Below, in pieces: positions 15,655-23,672 of a DNA stretch of 27,326 nt; the first letter of the stretch is position 1; the number at the start of each line of letters is the position of its first letter. The translations under genes and the position numbers were made by a program. The stretch spans positions 1-27,326 of the forward strand of contig CAKUZF010000037.1 in NCBI GenBank assembly GCA_934718155.1, read 5' to 3'. Origin of the DNA: an uncultured Parabacteroides sp. Its GTDB lineage: Bacteria; Bacteroidota; Bacteroidia; Bacteroidales; Tannerellaceae. The notes under the pieces were generated by a model. That model was given only the letters and a program-made list of their open reading frames with translations, did no database searches and was not told the DNA's origin.

Positions 15655-15676
15655 TGCTGAAATTAACAGATAGAGT

Positions 15677-16534
15677 ATGAGTCATAATTTATTGCAAGGC
15701 AAGCGAGGCATCATCTTTGGTGCCTTGAATGAGATGTCAATTGCCTGGAAAGTAGCCGAGAAGGCGGTAGAAGAGGGAGCAACAATCACGCTGAGTAACA
15801 CACCCATCGCTGTGCGTATGGGACAGGTGGATGCCTTGGCCGAGAAGTTGCACACCGAGGTAATCCCCGCCGACGCTACCAGTGTAGCCGACTTAGAGAC
15901 CGTCTTTTCGAAGTCGGTAGAGATCCTGGGCGGTAAGATCGATTTCGTGTTGCATTCGATCGGTATGAGCCCCAATGTGCGCAAGAAGCGTACCTATGAC
16001 GACCTCGACTACACGATGCTGGAGAAGACGTTGGATATTTCAGCCATCTCTTTTCATAAGATGCTGCAAGTAGCCAAGAAGCAGGATGCCATCGCTGAGG
16101 GAGGATCGGTGCTCGCCCTGAGCTATGTGGCCGCTCAACGTACCTTCTTCGGTTATAACGACATGGCGGATGCCAAGAGCCTTTTGGAGTCGATTGCCCG
16201 TAGCTTCGGCTACATCTACGGTCGCGAGAAGGGGGTTCGTATCAACACGATCTCTCAGTCGCCGACGATGACCACCGCCGGTAGCGGCGTGAAGGGCATG
16301 GAGCACCTGATGGACTTCGCCAACAAGATGAGTCCGCTGGGCAATGCCAGCGCCGACGAGTGTGCAGACTATTGTGTGATGATGTTCTCCGACTTCACCC
16401 GTAAGGTGACGATGCAGAACCTCTACCACGATGGCGGTTTCTCAAGCATGGGTATGAGCCTCCGGGCCATGAACCAGTACAGCAAAGGTATGGAAGAATA
16501 TACCGACGAAAACGGTCACATCATCTATGGTTAA
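15677..16534 (+). CDS. fabI: Enoyl-[acyl-carrier-protein] reductase (NADH), FabI
   Basis: A 285-residue short-chain dehydrogenase family protein catalysing the last reduction of each fatty-acid elongation cycle. The Rossmann start is KRGIIFGALNEMSIAWKVAE (residues 9-28), with a FabI-type nucleotide loop. The active-site pair is Y160-(x6)-K167 in YNDMADAK, with Y150 in LSYVAAQ as in the E. coli enzyme. Substrate-loop and C-terminal parts (RINTISQSPTMTTAGSGVKG) are typical of Bacteroidota FabI, including the short C-terminal tail. It starts 53 bases after murF-alr and is followed 2 bases later by the YrdC-family gene. Confidence 0.96.
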   Translation: MSHNLLQGKRGIIFGALNEMSIAWKVAEKAVEEGATITLSNTPIAVRMGQVDALAEKLHTEVIPADATSVADLETVFSKSVEILGGKIDFVLHSIGMSPNVRKKRTYDDLDYTMLEKTLDISAISFHKMLQVAKKQDAIAEGGSVLALSYVAAQRTFFGYNDMADAKSLLESIARSFGYIYGREKGVRINTISQSPTMTTAGSGVKGMEHLMDFANKMSPLGNASADECADYCVMMFSDFTRKVTMQNLYHDGGFSSMGMSLRAMNQYSKGMEEYTDENGHIIYG

Positions 16535-16536
16535 TC

Positions 16537-17136
16537 ATGCTGATTAAGATTTATCCAGAGAATCCAAACCAAAAGGAGATCGACAAGGTCGTCAAGGTCC
16601 TGCGGGACGGCGGCCTCGTCATCTATCCTACCGACACGGTGTATGCCATAGGCTGCGACGCCTTGAATGTGCGCTCCGTGGAACGCATCTGCCAGATGAA
16701 AGGGGTGAATCCGCAGAAGAACGATCTTTCGATCATCTGCTACGACCTCTCGAACATCAGCGAGTATGCGAAAGTGAGCAACGCAGCTTTCAAGCTGATG
16801 AAGCGGCACCTGCCGGGGCCTTTCACCTTCATCCTGCCTACCAGCAGCGAGCTGCCTAAAATCTATAAGAATCGCAAAGAGGTGGGCATCCGTGTGCCCG
16901 ACAATGCCATCATCCGCTCCTTAGTGCAGGCATTGGGAAACCCCATCCTTACCATGTCGCTCCACGAGGAGGAGTCGGTTGAGTATATCACCGATCCCGA
17001 ACTGATTCACGAACGTTACGACCAGCAGGTGGATGTCGTGATAGACGGAGGGTATGGCGAAACGGAGCCTTCGACCGTGGTGGATTGCACGACCGACGAC
17101 TTTACCATCATCCGCCAAGGAAAAGGAGAATTATAA
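16537..17136 (+). CDS. YrdC/Sua5/YciO family protein (threonylcarbamoyl-AMP synthase-like)
   Basis: A 199-residue single-domain protein of the YrdC fold. Family segments include VLRDGGLVIYPTDTVYAIGCDA, ICQMKGVNP, FTFILPTSSELPK, GIRVPDNAI and NPILTMSLH. TsaC/Sua5 members make L-threonylcarbamoyl-AMP from threonine, bicarbonate and ATP for t6A modification of tRNA. Length and several segments are closer to YciO, whose role is less settled. Without alignment I keep the family-level call. It starts 2 bases after fabI, so the two are co-transcribed. Confidence 0.9.
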   Translation: MLIKIYPENPNQKEIDKVVKVLRDGGLVIYPTDTVYAIGCDALNVRSVERICQMKGVNPQKNDLSIICYDLSNISEYAKVSNAAFKLMKRHLPGPFTFILPTSSELPKIYKNRKEVGIRVPDNAIIRSLVQALGNPILTMSLHEEESVEYITDPELIHERYDQQVDVVIDGGYGETEPSTVVDCTTDDFTIIRQGKGEL

Positions 17137-17137
17137 A

Positions 17138-17159
17138 GAGGGCAGCCATCGCCGCCCTC
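17138..17159. terminator. Terminator between convergent units
   Basis: GAGGGC (17138-17143) pairs with GCCCTC (17154-17159), extended by AAAGAG/CTCTTT with one bulge, and is followed by CTCTTTCTCTT on the plus strand. On the minus strand it is followed by TTTATAATTCT. It sits in the 32-base gap between the YrdC-family and DAACS genes and can serve both. Confidence 0.65.
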
Positions 17160-17168
17160 CTCTTTCTC

Positions 17169-18359
17169 TTAAGCTTCTGGTGCTGCCTCCTGTTTGGGAT
17201 GGCCAGCCAACTGATCGACCACGATTGCGATCGCGCCATCGCCCGTCACGTTGCAAGCCGTGCCGAAGCTGTCCATCGCGATATAAAGGGCAATCATCAA
17301 GGCCTGTAAGGTCTCGTCGAAACCAAGCATACTCTCCAACACACCCAAAGCGGCCATAATCGCTCCGCCAGGAACACCCGGCGCGGCAACCATCGTGATG
17401 CCCAACATCAAAATGAATCCGGCGAAGTTGGAGAGCTCGATGGGCGAGCCTGCCATAATCAGAATAGCCATCGCACAGGCCACAATCTTCATCGTACTGC
17501 CCGCTAAGTGGATCGTAGCGCAAAGAGGAACCGTAAAGATCGCGATATTCTCGCTCACGCCGTTCTTCACCGACTGCGCTAAGGTGACAGGAATCGTAGC
17601 GGCCGACGACTGGGTGCCTAAAGCCGTCGCGTAGGCCGGAAGCATATTGCGCAACAAGCGCAACGGGTTCTTGCGAGAGACAACACCCGCCACACCAAAC
17701 TGAATGAGCAGCAACAGGACGTGTAAGATGAAGATAACGGCAATCACCTTGATAAACATATTGATGATGCTGGCCACCTGCCCGCTGACTGTCATATTTA
17801 AGAAGATGCCGAAGATATGCAGAGGCAACAGCGGAATGATCACCGACTCGATCAGTTTGGTGATGATATCCTTAAAGTCGCTGAACCCGGCATGCAATGA
17901 ACGCCCCGGAATATAGGAAAGGCCCAGGCCAACCACAAACGAGAGGATGAGGGCTGTCATCACGCCCATCAATGGAGGCATTGACACCTTGAAATAGGGA
18001 GTCAGCATGAAGTTCTCGGGGTTGTCCATAGCCGTCAACTCCGTATTGCTCGGCAGAATGCCTGGGAAGATCGCCTCGCAACTAAAGAAGGTGAAGAAGC
18101 CCGAGAAGATGGTCGATCCGTAAGCGATCAACGCGGTTATCAACAAGAGCCTACCGGCCCCCTTTCCTAAGTCGCCAATGGCAGGTGTTACCAATCCCAC
18201 GATAATCAAGGGGATGGAGAAGGAGAGGAACTCTCCGAAAAGCGAATTAAAGGTAACAAACAAGCGGGCAATACCTCCAGGGAGGAACTGGCCGAACAGG
18301 ATGCCGGCTGCGATGGCAATGACCACCTTACCGAGCAGCGAGATGTGTATTTTCTTCAT
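17169..18359 (-). CDS. DAACS dicarboxylate/amino acid:cation symporter
   Basis: A 396-residue inner-membrane transporter of the GltP/DctA/SstT superfamily. It moves acidic, neutral or dicarboxylic substrates with Na+ or H+. Family hallmarks are the serine-rich hairpin TALGTQSSAATIPVT, PLCATIHLAGSTMKI, the second hairpin MVAAPGVPGGAIMAALG and the substrate site MDSFGTACNVTGDGAIA. I start it at MKKIHISLLG. The frame reaches 18383 but begins there with TTG. Even so it overlaps the preceding nhaC-like gene by 32 bases, indicating tight coupling. It is the last gene of a four-gene transport unit. The exact substrate cannot be assigned. Confidence 0.93.
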   Translation of the reverse strand: MKKIHISLLGKVVIAIAAGILFGQFLPGGIARLFVTFNSLFGEFLSFSIPLIIVGLVTPAIGDLGKGAGRLLLITALIAYGSTIFSGFFTFFSCEAIFPGILPSNTELTAMDNPENFMLTPYFKVSMPPLMGVMTALILSFVVGLGLSYIPGRSLHAGFSDFKDIITKLIESVIIPLLPLHIFGIFLNMTVSGQVASIINMFIKVIAVIFILHVLLLLIQFGVAGVVSRKNPLRLLRNMLPAYATALGTQSSAATIPVTLAQSVKNGVSENIAIFTVPLCATIHLAGSTMKIVACAMAILIMAGSPIELSNFAGFILMLGITMVAAPGVPGGAIMAALGVLESMLGFDETLQALMIALYIAMDSFGTACNVTGDGAIAIVVDQLAGHPKQEAAPEA

Positions 18360-19797
18360 GATGTTGTTTGATTTTGTAGCCAACAGCGGCCATAAATATA
18401 CTCATTAACGGACTAATCAGGTTGAAAAAGCAGAAGGGCAGGTAGGTGAGGGTGGCTACGCCCAAGATCGTGGCCTGCGTCATACCACAGGTGTTCCACG
18501 GAACCAGAACGGAGGTGACCGTCACCGCATCCTCCGTGGTTCGGCTCAACAGGCGGCTCTCATAGCCCTTGCGCTGGTAGATGTCTTTAAACATATTGCC
18601 TGTCAGGATGATGGAGATGTATTGGTCGGCCGTTACGATGTTGAGGAAAAGACCCGAACAAACCGTAGAGGCTACCATGCCAACCCGACGCTTCATGCAG
18701 CGCAGGAAGACGGAGGTCAAGCTCTCCAGCATGCCACTGGCTGTCATCGCTCCTCCGAAACACATCGCACAGATGATCAGCCAAATGGTGTTCATCATAC
18801 CCGCCATACCACGAGTGGCGACCAGCGAGTTCAACGCCTCATTGCCTGTCTCAACCTGCGTGTTGCCATAGAAGGTCATGAAAAGGCCCTTAAACAGCGT
18901 GGCACCCTCTTCTGAAGCACTGCTTGCCACCTCCAACAGCAAGTTGGGCTGGAAGAACAGGGCGAAGCAGCCGGCCAGGCCCGCCGAGAGAAACAGCGTG
19001 ATCAGCGAAGGCACCTTCTTGGCGATCAAGATGCCTGTCACCAGCGGAACGATCAGCAACCAAAGGGAGATATGGAAGGTGTTCTGTAAAGCGGCCGAGT
19101 AGGTGGCGATCTGAGTCGCGTCCGATGCGACATGCGAGAAGCCCATGGCGATGAAAATCGCCAATGTGATTAGGATAGAAGGCACCGTGGTCAGCATCAT
19201 GTAGCGAATATGGCTGAACAGCGGGGTGTGCGTCACCGACGAGGCCAAGACGGTCGTGTCGGAAAGGGGCGAGATCTTGTCGCCAAAATAGGCGCCACTG
19301 ATGATCGCACCCGCCACCCAGCCGGTGGGGAAACCTTGCGCCTCGCCAATACCCATCAAGGCGATACCGATGGTGGCGATCGTGGTCCATGAACTACCCG
19401 TCATGACCGATACGACCGCGCAAATCACGCAGCAAGAGGCCAAGAAGAAGTTGGGGTGGATGATCTGCATGCCGTAATAGATCAGGGTGGGCACTACGCC
19501 GCTAACCATCCAGGCTCCCGAGAGCGCACCGATTAGCAGAAGGATGATAAGCGCTGTCGCGACCCCTAAGATGTTATTGCAGATGGCCTCCTCGATGGCT
19601 TTCCACTTCACCTTGCAGAAGAGCATCGCCAAGCAGGAGGCAACGGCGGTGGTCGTCAGCAAGACAACTTGGCTGCCGCCCATCAAGGCATCGCTGCCAA
19701 AGGCGCTGATGGTTAGAAACAGCAGGCATACCATCACTAAGATGGGAACCAACGAAAGCAACGGCGATGGCAATGGCTTGCCCGAAATATTCTCCAT
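18328..19797 (-). CDS. NhaC family Na+/H+ antiporter (copy 1)
   Basis: A 489-residue inner-membrane antiporter with about twelve hydrophobic segments. The NhaC core is clear: VSVMTGSSWTTIATIGIALMG, then GWVAGAIISGAYFGDKISPLSDTT with conserved acidic and polar residues, and a second inverted-repeat half with MCFGGAMTASGMLE and LSRTTEDAVTVTSVLVPWNTCG. It lies 49 bases after a second gene of the same family, with a near-consensus -7 box TAATTTCG at 19834-19827 between them, so an internal promoter is possible. Relatives exchange Na+ for H+, or malate for lactate coupled to ions. Confidence 0.93.
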   Translation of the reverse strand: MENISGKPLPSPLLSLVPILVMVCLLFLTISAFGSDALMGGSQVVLLTTTAVASCLAMLFCKVKWKAIEEAICNNILGVATALIILLLIGALSGAWMVSGVVPTLIYYGMQIIHPNFFLASCCVICAVVSVMTGSSWTTIATIGIALMGIGEAQGFPTGWVAGAIISGAYFGDKISPLSDTTVLASSVTHTPLFSHIRYMMLTTVPSILITLAIFIAMGFSHVASDATQIATYSAALQNTFHISLWLLIVPLVTGILIAKKVPSLITLFLSAGLAGCFALFFQPNLLLEVASSASEEGATLFKGLFMTFYGNTQVETGNEALNSLVATRGMAGMMNTIWLIICAMCFGGAMTASGMLESLTSVFLRCMKRRVGMVASTVCSGLFLNIVTADQYISIILTGNMFKDIYQRKGYESRLLSRTTEDAVTVTSVLVPWNTCGMTQATILGVATLTYLPFCFFNLISPLMSIFMAAVGYKIKQHHEENTHLAAR

Positions 19798-19846
19798 GTA
19801 GATATGTCGTATTTGTTTTGAGGTTGCGAAATTACGAATTAAATCT

Positions 19847-21319
19847 CTATTGCGCAGCCTTTTCGGTTTGATTTTCGGTTGGAACAGCGATTTGACGGAT
19901 TTTGTAGCCTGTAGCCGCCACGAGGATGCTCATCAGCGGACTGACCAGATTGAAAATGCAATAGGGGAAATACGTCCACGTAGAGACGCCCAGTATCGTA
20001 GATTGAGTCATGCCACACGTGGTCCAGGGGATTAAGACCGAGGTGACCGTAACGGAGTCTTCGGTTGTTCGGCTCAGCAGTTTGCTCTCAAAGCCTCGTT
20101 GGCGATAGACCTCTTTAAACATCTCGCTGTTTAAGATGATCGCGATGAACTGGTCGGCCGTGCAAAGGTTGAGCGACAAACCCGATACCACCGTGGCGGC
20201 AACCATGCTGGTGCGCCCCCGCATAAGGTTGAGGAAGAGCTGCGTGATATTCTTCAACATGCCGCTGGCCGACATGGCCCCTCCGAAACACATGGCGCAT
20301 ACGATCAGCCAAATCGTGTTCAGCATACCAATCATCCCTCGGGTGGAAACCAGGCTGTCGAGCGCCTCGTTGCCTGTCTCAATCTGGGTGCTGTCGTAGA
20401 ATGTCATCAACACTCCCTTCACATAGTCTAACACGTCGTTGCCTCCCGTGGCGGCAATAGCCAGCAAAGCCTGGGGCTGGAAGATGACCGCAAAAACACC
20501 GGCCAAGAGCGACGAGAGAAAGAGCACTACGATCGACGGCAACTTCTTGGCGATCATGATGCTCGTTAGCAGAGGCACAAGGAGCAGCCATGGGGTGATG
20601 CAGAAGCTTTGTTGCAATGCCGAGGAGAATTGCTCAATCTGGCCACTGTTCACCGGCTCGCGTGAGAACCCCGCGATGCTGAACACAATCAAAGTGATCA
20701 CCAAAGAGGGCACCGTGGTGTACATCATGTAGCGGATGTGAGTGAAGAGGGGCGTGTCGGTTACCGAGGCGGCCAGTACGGTCGTATCAGACAGCGGAGA
20801 CATCTTATCGCCAAAATAGGCACCCGAGATGATCGCACCCGCTATCCATCCCGTAGAAAAGCCTTGCGCCTCGCCAATGCCCACCAGCGCGATGCCGATC
20901 GTAGCGATGGTGGTCCATGAGCTGCCCGTCATGACCGACACAACGCTGCAAAGCAAGCAACAAGCCACCAGGAAGAAGTCGGTCTGCATGATTTGCAACC
21001 CGTAATAAATCAACGAGGGCACCACGCCGCTGATCATCCAGCTGCCCGAAAGCGTGCCGATCAACAGAAGAATCACAACCGAAGGCGCTATGCCATAGAT
21101 GTTCTTGGCAATCTGTGCCTCGATCTCTTCCCAGTGCACGCCGCAGCGGAAAAAGGCGATAGACGCACATAAGGCAGTGGCCAAAAGCAAGACGATCTGG
21201 CAGGCGCCTCCCAGTGCGTCGCCTTTAAACAGATAGATGGCAATCGCTAACATGCTGACCAATGCCACAACGGGCAGGAGGGAGAGCATCAAAGAGGGAT
21301 TGGGGTGTTTATTTGTCAT
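19847..21319 (-). CDS. NhaC family Na+/H+ antiporter (copy 2)
   Basis: A 490-residue paralogue of the next gene, aligning along its whole length (for example GSSWTTIATIGIAL, GAYFGDKMSPLSDTTVLAASVT, MCFGGAMSASGML, LSRTTEDSVTVTSVLIPWTTCG). The two are clearly a tandem duplication that has since diverged, most visibly in the N-terminus, the central loop and the C-terminal tail. Its ATG lies 11 bases inside the sirtuin gene, so the two are probably translationally coupled. The substrate of each copy may differ; this cannot be decided from sequence alone. Confidence 0.93.
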   Translation of the reverse strand: MTNKHPNPSLMLSLLPVVALVSMLAIAIYLFKGDALGGACQIVLLLATALCASIAFFRCGVHWEEIEAQIAKNIYGIAPSVVILLLIGTLSGSWMISGVVPSLIYYGLQIMQTDFFLVACCLLCSVVSVMTGSSWTTIATIGIALVGIGEAQGFSTGWIAGAIISGAYFGDKMSPLSDTTVLAASVTDTPLFTHIRYMMYTTVPSLVITLIVFSIAGFSREPVNSGQIEQFSSALQQSFCITPWLLLVPLLTSIMIAKKLPSIVVLFLSSLLAGVFAVIFQPQALLAIAATGGNDVLDYVKGVLMTFYDSTQIETGNEALDSLVSTRGMIGMLNTIWLIVCAMCFGGAMSASGMLKNITQLFLNLMRGRTSMVAATVVSGLSLNLCTADQFIAIILNSEMFKEVYRQRGFESKLLSRTTEDSVTVTSVLIPWTTCGMTQSTILGVSTWTYFPYCIFNLVSPLMSILVAATGYKIRQIAVPTENQTEKAAQ

Positions 21320-22022
21320 GATCTTGCCTCTCTGCTAAGATTTCCGTCAGTCGCTTGACACCTTCCGATGCGCCCATTTTCAGATGCGTAACGTCCGTGC
21401 GATAAGTCTTCACCTCTTTGGGGTCGATCAGGTAGATGGGCTGTCCGTTGCGCACGTAGTTGAGCAGTCCTGCCGCGGGATAGACATTCAGCGAGGTGCC
21501 AATCACCACGACGATGTCTGACTCCTGCACCCAGTCGATAGCCGGCTCGATCATGGGAACCGCCTCGCCAAACCAAACGATGTAGGGGCGTAGCTGATGG
21601 CCTTTCGGATCGGTGTCGCCAAGATGCAGGTCGGGCTGCTCGGGCGAGATGTCGTAGGTCACCTCCCGATCCTCCATCGTGCAAGCCTTCATCACCTCGC
21701 CATGCAGATGGATCACCTTTGTGCTGCCAGCTCGTTCATGCAGGTTGTCGATATTCTGGGTAATGATGCGCACATCGAAGTCCGACTCTAAGGCGGCCAA
21801 GCCGAGATGCCCCGCGTTGGGCTGCGCCTTCATCACCTCGCGGCGGCGTGCGTTGTAGAAGTCTAACACCAACTGCGGGTTCGCATAATACCCCTCGGGC
21901 GTAGCGACCTGCTCGACAGGATAGTTCATCCAAAGACCATCGGAGTCGCGAAACGTGGAGATTCCGCTCTCTGCGCTCATGCCTGCACCGGTCAGAACGA
22001 CCAACTTTTTCTTATTTTTCAT
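21309..22022 (-). CDS. Sir2-family NAD-dependent protein deacylase
   Basis: A 237-residue cytoplasmic sirtuin. Motifs seen: GAGMSAESGISTFRDSDGLW (12-31), TQNIDNLHERAG (88-99), catalytic His106 in HLHGE, GTSLNVYPAAGL and the C-terminal DPK. Y56 and R59 form the Tyr-x-x-Arg signature of class III sirtuins that remove succinyl and malonyl as well as acetyl groups. The usual four zinc-binding cysteines are absent: the whole protein has one Cys (C114). It is the first gene of the unit running through two NhaC antiporters and a DAACS symporter. An AGGA ribosome site precedes the ATG. Confidence 0.93.
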   Translation of the reverse strand: MKNKKKLVVLTGAGMSAESGISTFRDSDGLWMNYPVEQVATPEGYYANPQLVLDFYNARRREVMKAQPNAGHLGLAALESDFDVRIITQNIDNLHERAGSTKVIHLHGEVMKACTMEDREVTYDISPEQPDLHLGDTDPKGHQLRPYIVWFGEAVPMIEPAIDWVQESDIVVVIGTSLNVYPAAGLLNYVRNGQPIYLIDPKEVKTYRTDVTHLKMGASEGVKRLTEILAERQDHDK

Positions 22023-22115
22023 AATCTTCCTTTCTTATTAGACGCGTTATACCTTTAGATGGGCGAAGTTACGATTTTATTCAGACAAAAGAGCCTTTTA
22101 TCTGCCGAAAAGCAT

Positions 22116-22123
22116 TACTTTTG
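22116..22123 (+). promoter_or_regulatory. -7 box TACTTTTG of the FKBP pair
   Basis: TACTTTTG lies 27 bases before the ATG of the first FKBP gene, with a T-rich stretch (TTTTA) about 18 nt upstream in place of a clean -33 TTTG. A weaker divergent box, TAACTTCG (22071-22064 on minus), may serve the sirtuin gene. Confidence 0.6.
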
Positions 22124-22150
22124 TCGCTCATAAACAGTTAGAACAAAAAT

Positions 22151-22738
22151 ATGGACAAAGTAAGTTACGCATTGGGATTGAGCATCGCGAACAATTTCCA
22201 AAACTCAGGCATCAAGGATTTGCAGATCGAAGACTTCGTAAAGGGCATGGAAGACGTGTTGGGCGAGAAGCAACCCGTCATCAACTACGAGGAGGCGAAG
22301 CAAATTATCAACGACTATTTCATGAAGTTGCAGCAAGAGCGCTTGGAGATCAACAAGCAGGCTGGTGCGGAGTTCTTGGAGATCAACCGCCATAAGGCAG
22401 GTGTCGTTGAGCTGCCCAGCGGATTGCAATATGAGATCTTGAAGCAGGGAACAGGCGAGAAGCCGACCGCTGCCGACAAGGTGAAATGTCACTACCACGG
22501 CACATTGATCAATGGCACCGTGTTCGATAGCTCCGTACAGCGTGGCGAGCCGGCAACCTTCGGCGTGTCGCAGGTGATCCCCGGATGGGTTGAGGCATTG
22601 CAGTTGATGCCCGTTGGCTCTAAGTGGCGTCTGTTCATCCCTTCAGCTTTGGCTTATGGCGAGCACGGCGCAGGCGACGTGATCGAGCCGAACAGCACGC
22701 TGATCTTCGACGTAGAGTTGTTAGACATCGTAAAGTAA
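22151..22738 (+). CDS. FKBP-type peptidyl-prolyl isomerase, no signal peptide
   Basis: A 195-residue protein with the FkpA/Mip layout: a helical FKBP_N dimerisation part (about residues 1-85) and a C-terminal FKBP domain (about 95-195). The domain carries the isomerase pocket residues in KVKCHYHGTLINGTVFDSS, GVSQVIPGWVEALQLMPVGSKW and the final LIFDVELLDIV. It starts directly with MDKVSYALGLSIAN and has no signal peptide, so it should act in the cytoplasm. It is followed 39 bases later by a paralogue that is exported. Codon choice (TTG, GCT, AAG) suggests strong expression. Confidence 0.93.
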   Translation: MDKVSYALGLSIANNFQNSGIKDLQIEDFVKGMEDVLGEKQPVINYEEAKQIINDYFMKLQQERLEINKQAGAEFLEINRHKAGVVELPSGLQYEILKQGTGEKPTAADKVKCHYHGTLINGTVFDSSVQRGEPATFGVSQVIPGWVEALQLMPVGSKWRLFIPSALAYGEHGAGDVIEPNSTLIFDVELLDIVK

Positions 22739-22777
22739 CAGATATATATATTAAGGTAAAAAAGACCAAGGATTAAG

Positions 22778-23488
22778 ATGAAGAAAGCAAGTGTATTGGT
22801 TGCTGTAGCGCTTGTCGCTATGGGCACCGCGTTTTCCTCTTGTGGAGGTTCACACAAGAACGCAAGCTTGAAAAGCGCCGTAGATAGCGCAAGCTATGCT
22901 ATCGGTATCAGCACAGGTGCTGGCTACAAAGAGAACTTGAAGACCTTGCCCGGTGGTGAGGCTAACGTTGATGATTTGATCGCTGGTTTCATCCAGGCTA
23001 TCAAAGGCGATTCTGCCGCTATGCGAATGACTCCGCAGGAGGCTCAACAATATTTGCAATCCTACTTCGTAGAGGCACAGGCTCGTGAGGCAGCTGCCGC
23101 TAAGGAAGAGGGTGAGAAGTTCTTGGCTGAGAACAAGACCAAGGAGGGCGTGATCACAACCGAGAGCGGTTTGCAGTATCAGGTCATCACCGAAGGTACA
23201 GGCGTAAAGCCGACAGCCGAGGATCGCGTGAAGGTTCACTACACAGGCACATTGCTCGACGGCACGAAGTTTGATAGCTCTGTCGACCGTGGCGAGCCCG
23301 CTGAGTTTGGCGTATCGCAGGTAATCCCCGGATGGACCGAGGGCTTGCAGATCATGCCGGCCGGCTCAAAATACATCTTCTGGATTCCTTCAGGGTTGGC
23401 TTATGGCGAGCGTGGCGCTGGTCAGGACATCAAGCCGAACAGCGTTTTGAAGTTCGAGGTTGAGCTCTTGGAGGTCATCAAGAAATAA
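22778..23488 (+). CDS. FKBP-type peptidyl-prolyl isomerase, lipoprotein
   Basis: A 236-residue paralogue of the preceding gene. Residues 1-21 form a lipoprotein signal peptide with lipidated Cys22 (SSCGG). A helical N-terminal part then carries SYAIGISTGAGYKENL, matching the SYALGLSIANNF start of its neighbour. The C-terminal FKBP domain (about 135-236) has VHYTGTLLDGTKFDSS and QVIPGWTEGLQIMPAGSKY. The residues after the Cys (GGSHKN) lack the acidic run of the Bacteroidota surface-export signal, so periplasmic placement is more likely than surface display; that is inference. It would help fold exported proteins. A strong terminator follows at 23525-23568. Confidence 0.94.
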   Translation: MKKASVLVAVALVAMGTAFSSCGGSHKNASLKSAVDSASYAIGISTGAGYKENLKTLPGGEANVDDLIAGFIQAIKGDSAAMRMTPQEAQQYLQSYFVEAQAREAAAAKEEGEKFLAENKTKEGVITTESGLQYQVITEGTGVKPTAEDRVKVHYTGTLLDGTKFDSSVDRGEPAEFGVSQVIPGWTEGLQIMPAGSKYIFWIPSGLAYGERGAGQDIKPNSVLKFEVELLEVIKK

Positions 23489-23524
23489 ATCGTAAGCGAA
23501 ATTAACGCATACCCTCACTATGAT

Positions 23525-23568
23525 AGCGGGTAAAATATGCTTAATAGCATATTTTACCCGCTGTTTTT
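23525..23568 (+). terminator. Terminator after the FKBP pair
   Basis: There is a perfect 16-bp stem (23525-23540 with 23547-23562), a six-base loop, and then GTTTTTG. The AT-rich core reads TATGCT-TAA-TAGCATA, sharing its half-site words with the inverted repeat in front of the Lrp gene. Confidence 0.9.
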
Positions 23569-23592
23569 GTGAAAACGACACTTTTTTCTTTC

Positions 23593-23653
23593 ATTATGCT
23601 ATCTCATTCGAAAATAATATATACTTTTGATAAATTAAATCTGATAGCATAAT
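23593..23653 (+). promoter_or_regulatory. Inverted repeat flanking the lrp promoter, probable operator
   Basis: ATTATGCTATC (23593-23603) and its exact reverse complement GATAGCATAAT (23643-23653) are spaced 50 bp apart centre to centre. The -7 box TACTTTTG (23622-23629) is between them. About five helical turns separate the half-sites, so a multimeric regulator could bind both on one face and wrap the promoter. Autoregulation by the Lrp-type protein encoded next is the natural reading. Confidence 0.6.
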
Positions 23654-23672
23654 TAGTACACAACAAAAGAAT

